From contig CAWKNC010000001.1 in the NCBI GenBank assembly GCA_963851045.1, forward strand, positions 372,001-436,000: a DNA stretch of 64,000 bases, in the 5' to 3' direction. The notes beneath the pieces were generated by a model that worked only from the letters and a program-made list of their open reading frames with translations, was not told the origin of the DNA and searched no databases. The stretch is from WHSW01 sp963851045 (GTDB taxonomy: Bacteria; Actinomycetota; Thermoleophilia; Solirubrobacterales; 70-9). A program made the position numbers and the translations under genes. Below are positions 41,176-49,588 of this stretch, piece after piece; position 1 is the first letter of the stretch, and the number at the start of each line of letters is the position of its first letter.

Positions 41176-42226
41176 GTGGCAGGTTCGGAGCGCTGTCTCA
41201 GCGAACGCGAACTCAACCGCGCGGTCCTCGCGCGCCAGTTGCTGCTCGAGCGCTCCAAGGCGAGGATCCCGCAGGCGGTGGAGCGAGTCGGCGGGATACA
41301 GGCTCAGTACGCGCCGTCGATGTACATCGGTCTTTGGACCCGGCTCGAGAACGTGGAACGCGAGGCCGTTACGCGCGCCCTCGAACGGCGCACGATCGTG
41401 CAGGGAACGCTGCTCCGCGCGACTATTCATCTGGTCTCCCCGCGCGACTGGTGGATGTGGTCGGCAGCCACGCGCGAGCGTCGCCGAGAGCAGTGGCTGC
41501 AGACGCGCAAGGGCCTCGCGACGGCGAAGAGGCTTGAGCAGACCGCGCGAACCGTCCGTGCGCGAATCGGCGACGGCGTGATCGACCGAAAGGAGTTGCA
41601 GGAGCTCGTCGGTCTGGGCGCCCCCGGAATAAGTGCGATCAACGCCTGGCTGGACCTGGTTCGGGTGCCGCCGTCGGGAACGTGGGACAAGCGACGGGCC
41701 GACCGCTTCGCAGCTTGCCAGTGAGTGGATCGGGCCCGACCCGGCGCCGAACGGGCTCACGGCGACCGCCGCGCTTGTCGAGAGTTACCTGCGAGCCTTC
41801 GGCCCGGCGTCGGCGCCCGAGGTTGCCGACTGGGCTGGACTCTCGGTCGGGTCGGTGAAGGCAGCTCTCGGAGATCTGACGCTGCGCCGGTTTCGTGCGA
41901 CGGACGGGACCGAGTTGATCGATTTGCCGCGACTCCCGCTCCCAGACCCCGAGACGCCGGCCCCCCCACGCCTGTTGCCGGTCTGGGATGCGACGCTGCT
42001 AGCCCACGCCCGACGCGCGCAGATTCTGCCCGAGGAGCACCGTACGACGGTGTTCAATGTGAAGACCCCACAGTCAATCGCGACGTTTTTGGTGGATGGC
42101 CAGGTCGCGGGCGGGTGGCGATTCGTGAAGGGAAGGGTCGTGCTGGAGCCATTCGAAAGGTTGGACGCGGCGAGCCGACGCCAGCTCGAAGAAGAGGGAG
42201 AGCGCCTCGCTTCGTTTGCGGCCTGA
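41176..42226 (+). pseudogene. Winged-helix DNA-binding (AlkZ/YcaQ-like) protein, frameshifted
   Basis: Two frames carry one protein. The first (41176-41724) gives 'SERELNRAVLARQLLLERSK', 'VGGIQAQYAPSMYIGLWTRL' and 'RATIHLVSPRDWW', the start of the winged-helix DNA-binding/HTH_42 family. It stops at 41722 just after 'RADRFA'. The continuation 'LASEWIGPDPAPNGLTATAAL' to 'ERLASFAA' is in the +1 frame and ends at 42226. A one-base insertion near 41710-41716 explains it. HTH_42 proteins include interstrand-crosslink glycosylases (AlkZ, YcaQ) with a QxQ motif; here the motif 'QAQYA' is present. The gene is either broken, mis-sequenced or recoded. Confidence 0.8.
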
Positions 42227-42227
42227 G

Positions 42228-43367
42228 ATGAGTCGCGCGGCGATCGCGGTGGCAGCGGTTGCGACAACACTTACCGCGACAGCCGCCCTCGCTGACCGGG
42301 ACGACGAGCCCCGGGTCCGGGTCGCATCGACCGGGAACAACTCAGAGCTCGTAAAGACGCTCGCGATCACTCGGCGCGGCCAACCGCGGGTGGTGATGTC
42401 GATGGGCCCGAAGGTGCTCCCTGAGCTCGCGGTCGGCGACCGCCTCGAGCTCACAGCGGAGGTACAGGTCACGACCAACTGCAACTACAAGAGCCCTCGC
42501 TGCGTGGGGCCGATCTATCACTACAACCCCAAGGTGATCGCCCGCCTGGTTCTCGCTGCGGGCCCCGACGCCGTCGAGGGTCCACGGACGCTGCAGATCG
42601 GCCGTGCCGAGCGCGAGACCTGTACCCAGCGCAAGCCCCATCGCGAACACCACTGCGTGCTCACCTTCACCGGCTCAAAAGTCGATCTCGACGCGCCATC
42701 GCGGCTCCCGTGCGCGCTCGAGCGCTGCCACGTCAATCTGGTCGCGGAGGCTCGTCATCCGCGCGCGCACAGCGGTGATCTGATCATGGTCGGAGGCCAG
42801 CGCCCCAACGGCCACATCCCACAGGACCGCGGGCGGATCAACGCGATCCGCCTCCGTGGTGCGCGGCAGGCCGACTTCACGACGCTGCGAACGAGCGGAC
42901 CGCTGCGGTCTGAGTTGCGGCCGGACTTCCAGCGCCGGGTCGTTTACTCACGTCGTCTCGACAATCTGCGCGATGGTGAGCAGCTCGCGGTGGCGGGCAA
43001 GATCACCCTCGACATCTCGCACCTGCGCTACGCGCTGCGTGACAGCACCCGGCTGATACTCGCCGAGTCGCCGCTTGACACCCGCCAGAGCGCCTTCGTC
43101 AAGCACCACGCGCTTATGCGCGGTGAGGTATCGGAGAACAACGGCTCCAACTGCACACAGGACGAACGTGCGTGCACCAGCCGCAAGGTCGGGGTGATGG
43201 AGATGCGTCGCGATGTCGTCCGCGGCGGTCGTCCGGTTGCGCTCTATGTCAACCTGGTCACCGTCGTCGGGCCGAAGGCCGCGAAGGCCCGGGCTAAGGA
43301 CCGCGTCAGGGTCAAGGGCGGTGGCGGGATCGCGGTGACGCGCTTTCCGCCGCGGGTGAACGGCTGA
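42228..43367 (+). CDS. Secreted protein of unknown function
   Basis: 379 residues from ATG 42228, one base after the preceding TGA. A clear signal peptide (~1-24, 'AAVATTLTATAALA'). The mature protein is basic, beta-rich, and has several Cys pairs ('NCNYKSPRCVGPIYHYN', 'RETCTQRKPHREHHCVLTF', 'RLPCALERCHVNLV', 'NCTQDERACTS') suggesting disulphides, and many His. The cysteines come in closely spaced pairs. I do not recognise the family. The gene is followed after 42 bp by the sugar-phosphate transferase. Confidence 0.75.
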   Translation: MSRAAIAVAAVATTLTATAALADRDDEPRVRVASTGNNSELVKTLAITRRGQPRVVMSMGPKVLPELAVGDRLELTAEVQVTTNCNYKSPRCVGPIYHYNPKVIARLVLAAGPDAVEGPRTLQIGRAERETCTQRKPHREHHCVLTFTGSKVDLDAPSRLPCALERCHVNLVAEARHPRAHSGDLIMVGGQRPNGHIPQDRGRINAIRLRGARQADFTTLRTSGPLRSELRPDFQRRVVYSRRLDNLRDGEQLAVAGKITLDISHLRYALRDSTRLILAESPLDTRQSAFVKHHALMRGEVSENNGSNCTQDERACTSRKVGVMEMRRDVVRGGRPVALYVNLVTVVGPKAAKARAKDRVRVKGGGGIAVTRFPPRVNG

Positions 43368-43398
43368 CACCGCTAATGGAACTCCGCCACGGTGTCGA

Positions 43399-43404
43399 TA
43401 TAAC
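43399..43404 (+). promoter_or_regulatory. -10 box TATAAC, 5 nt before GTG 43410
   Basis: TATAAC is close to the sigma-70 consensus and ends 5 nt before the GTG start of the sugar-phosphate transferase gene, supporting that start and a leaderless mRNA. Confidence 0.45.
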
Positions 43405-43409
43405 GCTTT

Positions 43410-45611
43410 GTGGCCGCAATCGGGATCCGGGAGTCCGTATCGGGTGACCTTTGCGCACCCACGCCGGGCCTGAGCGGCGCGCGCAGCCAGAGGACGCTTT
43501 GGGCCGCCGGAGCCTTTGTCGCCGTGCCGGTGGTGGGCGCACTGCTCTGCTTTTCGCACACGCGCCTTCTCGGCGTTTCGATGGCGGCTGCGGCCTGCAT
43601 CACCCTTGCCTCCGTCGCAATCGAGATGCGCCGGTATCCGCTGCATCTGATGCCCGTCGCCAGCTTCTTCGCCAGGGCCGCGGGGCCGCTGTTCGGGTTC
43701 TCGGTCGTCTGGCTCATCGCTCTCGCTTTTCAGCCGGTCGCGATGCGGTCGCTGATCGCGCCCCTGCTGGGTAGCTGGCTGATCCTCGCGGTGGTCGGCG
43801 TCGTGATGGATCGTCTACGCCGGCGGTCACGCATTCGCATGGCGGTCATCGGAGACCCCGAGTTCGCCTTTTCCCTAGCGCGCGAGCTGGGGCTCGCGAA
43901 GCTGTGGGGTCATGAAGTGGTCGGATGGATCGGCCCGAAGCCGGCTGGCGATGACGAATCGATCGGGTACCTGGGGCCGGTGGATCGAGTTGCGGAGCTC
44001 GCAAGAGCGATGGCGCTGGATCTGATCATCTTTGACGTAAGACAACCGGCGGGCTCCGGCTCCGAAACTTCGGTGGCACTTCTCGAAAGGCTCTCGTCGG
44101 CGCTGATGTTTTCGCCCACCCGGCTGATGGGCGCTGACCGCTTCTTTGAGGAGCATTTCGGTCACGCACCGCTCGCGACGATGAACGCGGTTTGGTTTCA
44201 GTCGATGTTCCATCCCCGGTTCAGGGCCGCATCACCCGTCTTGAAGCGGCTCAGTGACGTACTGATCGCAGGCGTCGTGCTCGTGCCCGCCGCACTGGTG
44301 ATGGCGCTGTGTGCGGTGGCGATCAGGTTGAGTGATCGAGGGTCGGTGCTCTACCGCCAACGACGGGTGGGCGAGGCGGGCAAGGAGTTCGACGTCCTCA
44401 AGCTTCGGACGATGAGGGTGGATGCCGAGGGCCACGGAGCGCCTCAGTGGGCAAACCAAGACGACCAGCGCGTGACCGCCGTAGGGCGGGTGTTGAGACG
44501 GCTGCACCTCGATGAGCTTCCGCAGCTCTTCAATGTGCTCAAGGGCGAGATGTCCTTGGTCGGGCCACGCCCTGAACGACCTGAGTTCATCGCGCAGCTC
44601 AAAGAGCGCCTGCCCTACTACGACCGCCGGCTTGCGATCAGGCCGGGACTGACCGGATGGGCACAGGTCCGGATCGGGTACGCGGGGTCGGATCTGGGCT
44701 CCGCCTGGAAGCTCGCTCACGACCTTTACTACCTCAAGCATCGTTCGGTCGCGTTCGACGCGCTGATCATGCTCGAGACCCTGATCACCCCGATCCGCGA
44801 CGTCCGGATGGCGGGCCGCACGGCGAACGGCCTTTTCGTCGGGGTCGACCCGACCCGCAATGGGGAGATCGTCTCGCTTGCCTTCAACGATCCGATGGGC
44901 TTGGGATTTCGCCGACCTCCCCGTGTTCACCGCCACCAGGGAGGTGGCGGAGCGAACGCGAGCATGCGCGCCGCGCTGGTGGTCAGCGCAGCGATCATCT
45001 TCGCCGCGCTCGCCGGAACGATCTCAGAGGACACGCGAGTCAGGGGGGCCGGAGCAGGCGACGGCGCAATCAAGACCGATGCCGCTGATGTGGACCGTTC
45101 GAAGTCCGCCCCGAGTTCGGCGGGTGTGTCCTCGACCGCGCCTCCAGCACCCGCTGCGAAGCCGCCGTCTGAAGAGCGCAGGGCTGATCAGGGGGCGGAC
45201 GCCGTGTCGCCGGCCGCGGCCGATCCCCCGCAGAGCGTGCAAGCGTCCCTTGCCTCGCAGCCGGCCTCGCCCGTCCTCCCTCCGGTGCAACTGCTCCAAC
45301 GCCAGGGTCAGAGCCCGTCCGCCAGGGCCCGCTGGCGAGACCCTGGGCCAGGTCGCCGCGATCACCGGCCTCGCGTCGGACGATGCATCCGCGATCGCCG
45401 CCGAGGCCGACGGCGCGCTGCTCGATCTGGCGCTTGGCGACGAACAGCCGCGCTCAAACAAGACCTCGCGCCCGACAGCAGCGAGATACGAGCAGCTTCG
45501 TCAGCTTCTGCGGGAGGAGCTCGGCATCGGCCCGAGTCCGAACCTGCAGAGCTTTCACGAGCAGCTGCTCGGTGCGCCGTGAGGCGACGGGAGGGCGGGC
45601 TAGCCCGTTAG
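43410..45611 (+). CDS. Polyprenyl glycosylphosphotransferase (long WbaP/WcaJ type) with frame-broken C-terminal extension
   Basis: Residues 1-~500 are a full long-form initiating transferase: four N-terminal helices, a Rossmann-like domain ('MAVIGDPEFAFSLAREL'), a fifth helix at ~283 and the catalytic region 'RVGEAGKEFDVLKLRTM', 'RRLHLDELPQLFNVLKGEMS', 'RPGLTGWAQVRIGYAG'. After 'NDPMGLGFRRPP' the frame continues through a new hydrophobic segment (44964 on, 'MRAALVVSAAIIFAALAG') and an Ala/Pro/Ser-rich spacer. Beyond about 45330 this frame is Arg-rich nonsense; the +1 frame instead gives 'GETLGQVAAITGLAS' to 'LLREELGIGPSPNLQSFHEQ' and stops at 45582, resembling the end of a SARP BTAD domain. 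So the last ~270 bp hold a frameshift. Confidence 0.8.
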   Translation: MAAIGIRESVSGDLCAPTPGLSGARSQRTLWAAGAFVAVPVVGALLCFSHTRLLGVSMAAAACITLASVAIEMRRYPLHLMPVASFFARAAGPLFGFSVVWLIALAFQPVAMRSLIAPLLGSWLILAVVGVVMDRLRRRSRIRMAVIGDPEFAFSLARELGLAKLWGHEVVGWIGPKPAGDDESIGYLGPVDRVAELARAMALDLIIFDVRQPAGSGSETSVALLERLSSALMFSPTRLMGADRFFEEHFGHAPLATMNAVWFQSMFHPRFRAASPVLKRLSDVLIAGVVLVPAALVMALCAVAIRLSDRGSVLYRQRRVGEAGKEFDVLKLRTMRVDAEGHGAPQWANQDDQRVTAVGRVLRRLHLDELPQLFNVLKGEMSLVGPRPERPEFIAQLKERLPYYDRRLAIRPGLTGWAQVRIGYAGSDLGSAWKLAHDLYYLKHRSVAFDALIMLETLITPIRDVRMAGRTANGLFVGVDPTRNGEIVSLAFNDPMGLGFRRPPRVHRHQGGGGANASMRAALVVSAAIIFAALAGTISEDTRVRGAGAGDGAIKTDAADVDRSKSAPSSAGVSSTAPPAPAAKPPSEERRADQGADAVSPAAADPPQSVQASLASQPASPVLPPVQLLQRQGQSPSARARWRDPGPGRRDHRPRVGRCIRDRRRGRRRAARSGAWRRTAALKQDLAPDSSEIRAASSASAGGARHRPESEPAELSRAAARCAVRRREGGLAR

Positions 45612-45686
45612 GCGTCGTTTGGAGAGCGTCGTACCCGGGTGTAGGGTCGAGCCACCACCTCGGTGCAGACGTCGAAAGGGGATCCG

Positions 45687-46337
45687 ATGACTCGCAAACC
45701 AGTTCTGACCCATGCGGCGGTCGGGCTCGTCGCGCTTGCGCTCGGAGTCGCTGGGACTGCGGGTGCCGCCAAACTGCTGACCGGCGGCGATATCAAGAAC
45801 GGCAGCCTTCAGGCCAAGGACCTGTCGAAGAAGGCGCGGAAATCGCTTGCGGGGAAGGCGGGGCCTGAGGGTCCAGCGGGACCGGTCGGTCCGCAGGGCC
45901 TCCAGGGGCCGGCTGGACCGGGCGGCTCGGCCGGAGCCGATGGCACGAACGGCACACCCGGTGCCTCCGGGGTGGCAGGACCCTCGATCTTCGCCTCGGC
46001 GATGCCGTCGACCAACGGACACCAGCCTCCGGGATCCGGAAACAACCTGGGCGACGACGCGTCCGCGCGGATTCCTGTTCCCCCGGGAAGCGCCTTCACC
46101 GCAAAAAGCTTCACCGCGTCGACCGCCACCAATGTCGGCGTCGCACCGCTGGTGATCTCGTTCCGGATCAACGGAGTCGACACCGCGCTCACGTGCACGA
46201 TTCCGGTTGGCCAGAATCAGTGCAGTGCCGGGGCGGCGACTGTCGTGGTGCCAGGTGGATCGGCGATCAGCATGCAGACAACGAACTCGGGAGCAACCCC
46301 GAGCTTCGTCGGGTACTCGTTCCGCGCCGAGTTCTGA
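45687..46337 (+). CDS. Exported collagen-like repeat protein
   Basis: 216 residues from ATG 45687, preceded by GAAAGGGG. Signal peptide (~8-27), then the short repeat 'DIKNGSLQAKDLSKKARKSL', a collagen-like Gly-X-Y run (~56-95, rich in GPAGP/GPQGLQGP) and a beta-rich C-terminal domain with two Cys ('TCTIPVGQNQCSAG'). The layout (signal, 'NGSLxxxDL' repeat, Gly-X-Y stalk, globular head) is shared with the proteins at 49589 and 58367. Such stalked proteins are probably displayed on the surface; ligand unknown. Its stop lies 57 bp before the dehydrogenase gene. Confidence 0.85.
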   Translation: MTRKPVLTHAAVGLVALALGVAGTAGAAKLLTGGDIKNGSLQAKDLSKKARKSLAGKAGPEGPAGPVGPQGLQGPAGPGGSAGADGTNGTPGASGVAGPSIFASAMPSTNGHQPPGSGNNLGDDASARIPVPPGSAFTAKSFTASTATNVGVAPLVISFRINGVDTALTCTIPVGQNQCSAGAATVVVPGGSAISMQTTNSGATPSFVGYSFRAEF

Positions 46338-46394
46338 GAGGCTGGCGCGCGGGGACGCAAACCCCCGAGCGAGAATTGAATCTGAACGGTGGCG

Positions 46395-47552
46395 ATGAGA
46401 GCAGTTGTCTGTCAGAACGCTGAGCTCAGCGTCGAGGATCGTCCCGAGCCGGTCCCCGGGCCGGGGCAGGTTCGCATCGAGGTCCTGCGCTGCGGGATAT
46501 GCGGTTCCGATCTCCACGCCCGCCACGGGGTCGACGACTGGGCGGAGCTTGCAGCGCGCGCGGGGTACGACCGGTTCGCACGCTCCGATCAGGAGGTGGT
46601 CTTCGGTCACGAGTTCTGCGGCGCGGTCGCGGAGTACGGACCGGGGTGCCGCAAGACGACCTCGACCGGATCCCCGGTCGTCGCGCTCCCGCTGCTGCGA
46701 GGCGCCGAGGGCGTCGACACCGTTGGCCTCTCGGTGCACGCGCCCGGGGCCTACGCCGAGGAGATGCTCGTCGAGGAGTCGCTGATGATGGCGGTGCCCA
46801 ACGGCCTCGCGCCGGATATCGCGGCCCTGACCGAACCGCTGGCGGTTGCCTGGCACGCAGTCAGGCGCGGCGAGGTGAAAAAGCGCGACGTGGCGATCGT
46901 GATCGGCTGCGGGCCTATTGGCCTCGGCGTCATCTTGATGCTGAAGGCCAAGGGCGTACGAACGGTGGTCGCAAGCGATTTCTCGCCGGAGCGAAGGCGC
47001 CTGGCCAAGGCGTGTGGTGCCGACGTCGTCGTCGACCCGGCCGCGGCCTCGCCATTCGAAGCCACCGAGCGCAAGGGCCACCTCAACGACATCCCATCGG
47101 CGCTGGAGCTCGCCGTCGGCACCCGGGAGAAGCTCGAGCGCCTGCCGTTTGGCTGGTGGCACGCCTGGCGGCTCGGTGAGGCACTCGGCGCGGCGCCGAA
47201 ACACCCGGTGATCTTCGAGTGCGTCGGCGTGCCCGGCGTGATCGGCGGCCTCATCGACGGTGCGCCTCTGTTCTCTCGCGTGGTCGTCGTCGGCGTTTGC
47301 GTCGGGACCGATCAGTTCACGCCGGCAATGGCGATCAACAAGGAGATCGATCTGCGGTTCGTCATCGGCTACACGCCCCTCGAGTTCCGCGACACGCTGC
47401 AGATGCTCGCGGAGGGCAAGGTGGATCCGCGACCGATCATCACCGGCACGGTGGGCCTCGACGGCGTTGGCGACGCGTTCTCCGCCCTCGGCGATCCCGA
47501 GGTCCACGCGAAGATCCTGATCGACCCGAAGTTGAAGACGGCCAGCCTCTAG
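46395..47552 (+). CDS. Zinc-type medium-chain alcohol dehydrogenase, butanediol-dehydrogenase-like
   Basis: 385 residues (ATG 46395; a GTG two codons earlier is possible). GroES-like domain with catalytic-zinc ligands CGICGSDLHARHG (Cys) and 'VVFGHEFCGAV' (His-Glu); Rossmann domain with 'VIGCGPIGLGVILMLKAKG'. The four-cysteine structural-zinc lobe of classical members is absent: the segment after 'EYGPGCRK' has only one Cys. There is an extra insertion around 215-255. Similar proteins act on 2,3-butanediol, sorbitol or other polyols with NAD(P). Confidence 0.88.
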   Translation: MRAVVCQNAELSVEDRPEPVPGPGQVRIEVLRCGICGSDLHARHGVDDWAELAARAGYDRFARSDQEVVFGHEFCGAVAEYGPGCRKTTSTGSPVVALPLLRGAEGVDTVGLSVHAPGAYAEEMLVEESLMMAVPNGLAPDIAALTEPLAVAWHAVRRGEVKKRDVAIVIGCGPIGLGVILMLKAKGVRTVVASDFSPERRRLAKACGADVVVDPAAASPFEATERKGHLNDIPSALELAVGTREKLERLPFGWWHAWRLGEALGAAPKHPVIFECVGVPGVIGGLIDGAPLFSRVVVVGVCVGTDQFTPAMAINKEIDLRFVIGYTPLEFRDTLQMLAEGKVDPRPIITGTVGLDGVGDAFSALGDPEVHAKILIDPKLKTASL

Positions 47553-47611
47553 GCATACCCACGAGGCCGGTGGGCGCGCGTCAGGTGCTCTCAACCTTAG
47601 GTGGAGTTCGC

Positions 47612-47639
47612 TCAAGCCCCGGAGAGGCAATGCCGATTA
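47612..47639 (+). promoter_or_regulatory. Sigma-28 (FliA)-like promoter upstream of the diguanylate cyclase
   Basis: TCAAGCCC (47612-47619), 12-bp spacer, GCCGATTA (47632-47639). The flagellar sigma consensus is TAAAGTTT-N11-GCCGATAA; the -10 half matches at 6 of 8 or better and the -35 has the central AA. The cyclase start lies 134 bp downstream. No fliA gene is visible in the window. Confidence 0.4.
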
Positions 47640-47773
47640 TTGGGAGACAAACGCCTCCCCGGCACCCAGTCGCACGATGCCCCGATCCCGCCAGCAGCCC
47701 CAGCCCCCACCGCGCAGCCTCGAGCTAACCGTCTCAGGCCGGCGGCGCTGACCCTCGCGGGGGGACACGCTCA

Positions 47774-48925
47774 ATGACCACCGGCGTCGAACACTCAGAC
47801 GAGACCTCGGAGCAGGGAGCGCCGAGTCCCGCGCGCCTCGGGCTTCAGGCCCTGCGAACGGCTCAGGCCGATCAGTACGCCGGTGCTGATCGCGAGAACG
47901 CCGCACGGCTTGTGGCGCTTCTCTGCCTGCTGATCGGAGCACTCAGCTTTGCGTTCTTGCCCCTCGAGCCCCCCGACGCGCGAGGATGGCTCGGCTGGCC
48001 GCTGGCGATCTTCTTGTCGTTTCTGAATCTCGTGGTGGCCCGCCGTCTGCTGCGCGCGGATCCGCCGCCTCCCTTTCGCAGGCTGCTCGCGCTCAGCTAC
48101 GCGGGGCTGATCCAGGTAGCCGTCTTGATCTGGCTAACCGGGGGAGCGGGCAGCGCCTATCAGTCGCTGCTGCTGTTGTGGGTCGGAGCGGGGATGGGGA
48201 TCCATCCGCCGCGTCGGGCCTTGGCGTTCTTGGCCGCGACCGCCGTCGTGGCAGCGCTGCCACTCCTCTATGAGGGGTGGAGCAACGAGGCGGTGGCCAG
48301 CATCGTTTCGAGCCTGCTCCTCTGGTCGGCCCTGGGGCTCGCGATGATGGTGTTGATGGTCGGGGTGCGCGCGCAGCGTGTGCGACTCCGCGCGGCCGAG
48401 CTCCTCGAAAGCGGGCTCGCCCGCGAGGATAGCCTCACGGGCCTCGCAAACCGGCGTGCTTTCGACGAAGCCCTCATGGCCGAGATGGCGCGCTCTGAGC
48501 GAGCCAACTCCAAGCTGAGCATCCTGCTGATTGACCTCAACCACTTCAAGGCAATCAACGACGAGCTCGGTCACCTTGAGGGCGACCGATGTCTGGCCGC
48601 CACCGCGACCGCGATCGCCGGGCGCATCCGAGCCGGTGATCGAGCGTTTCGGTGGGGTGGCGACGAGTTCGTGATCCTGCTCCCCGATACCGATCATTCT
48701 GCGGCCGAGGGCGTGGCAACCGCCATCTCCACGACGGTTCTCGACAGCTGCTCGGACTCGAAGGGAAGACCTCTGTCGGTCTCAATCGGAGCCGTGGAGG
48801 CCGACGGGAGCGTCTCGGCGTCCGAGCTGCTTGAGCTTGCCGATCTGCAGCTGCGCTCGCAAAAGCGCGTCCGGACCAAGGTGGCAACCGGTCAGCGGTT
48901 CGCCCCTCAGCGGCCGTTGGCGTAA
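47774..48925 (+). CDS. Membrane-bound diguanylate cyclase (GGDEF)
   Basis: 383 residues. Six or so N-terminal membrane helices (~45-200) and a cytoplasmic GGDEF domain (~215-375) with 'DSLTGLANRRAFDEAL', 'LLIDLNHFKAINDELGHLEGD' and an intact active site 'FRWGGDEFVILL' (~293-304). It should make cyclic di-GMP from two GTP. No RxxD inhibitory site is evident before GGDEF. A sigma-28-like promoter and a 221-bp upstream gap suggest it is controlled with motility. Confidence 0.92.
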   Translation: MTTGVEHSDETSEQGAPSPARLGLQALRTAQADQYAGADRENAARLVALLCLLIGALSFAFLPLEPPDARGWLGWPLAIFLSFLNLVVARRLLRADPPPPFRRLLALSYAGLIQVAVLIWLTGGAGSAYQSLLLLWVGAGMGIHPPRRALAFLAATAVVAALPLLYEGWSNEAVASIVSSLLLWSALGLAMMVLMVGVRAQRVRLRAAELLESGLAREDSLTGLANRRAFDEALMAEMARSERANSKLSILLIDLNHFKAINDELGHLEGDRCLAATATAIAGRIRAGDRAFRWGGDEFVILLPDTDHSAAEGVATAISTTVLDSCSDSKGRPLSVSIGAVEADGSVSASELLELADLQLRSQKRVRTKVATGQRFAPQRPLA

Positions 48926-48959
48926 CCCCGCGCCGCACCGCGACGAACCGCAGCCCCGC

Positions 48960-49583
48960 TCACCTACATCCGCACCCCCCGCCAGCGCAGCAATCGGCCT
49001 TGTCCTCGGCGGCACAGCACGAGCGCTGCTCCGTCGCCGGACAACAGCCGGGTTCAGCGACAACGTCGGCTTCAACGGGAGAAGGCCCGTCCGCGACCTT
49101 CCCGGCGAAGAAGCGCTCCAGGTTCTCGGGCAACTTGAACTCTGCCGCCGGCTCGTAGTCACCGGCCGTTTCGCCGTGGATCTCGCGCAGAACCGCGTCA
49201 ACGATCATCGCGACCGGGGCCTGGGTGTACTCCCTTCCCTCATGGACCCAGACTCGACAGGCGGTGGACTCGCCGCACCCGTCGGTGCACGCCTCGGAGC
49301 GACAGGGACTCTCCCGAAGCTCGAGCGCGATATCGCGACCGTTGACCCGCACCGTCGGGGAACTGACGAAGCGCAGGGCCCGCGCCTGCTCTGCGGTGGC
49401 GACGTGGACCTTGTTGACCTCGACCTCGGTCCCGCGCGCCGCGAGGACATCGCGGACGACCTCGAGCGCCGAGTCGAGGCTCGCGTCCGTGCCCTTGCAG
49501 CGGGCACAGCTCTCCAGATCGAGAAAGAGAAAGTCGATCCGCAGTCGGTCCGTCGGTCTCGTGGTTTTGGTTGTAGCTGCCAT
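48960..49583 (-). CDS. DUF2703-type thioredoxin-fold protein with Cys-rich tail
   Basis: 207 residues from ATG 49583. Starts with 'LRIDFLFLDLESCARCKGTD' (CARC dithiol as in DUF2703), a thioredoxin-like core with 'PTVRVNGRDIA' and 'ESPCRSEACTDGCGESTACRVW' holding four more Cys. The last ~28 residues are extremely Cys-rich (CC, CC, CC, CGC motifs), like a metallothionein-type metal-binding tail. DUF2703 genes are often linked to arsenic or mercury functions; no ars or mer gene lies here. The ATG follows the stop of the collagen-like gene by 5 bp. Confidence 0.82.
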   Translation of the reverse strand: MAATTKTTRPTDRLRIDFLFLDLESCARCKGTDASLDSALEVVRDVLAARGTEVEVNKVHVATAEQARALRFVSSPTVRVNGRDIALELRESPCRSEACTDGCGESTACRVWVHEGREYTQAPVAMIVDAVLREIHGETAGDYEPAAEFKLPENLERFFAGKVADGPSPVEADVVAEPGCCPATEQRSCCAAEDKADCCAGGGCGCR

Positions 49584-49588
49584 CTCGT

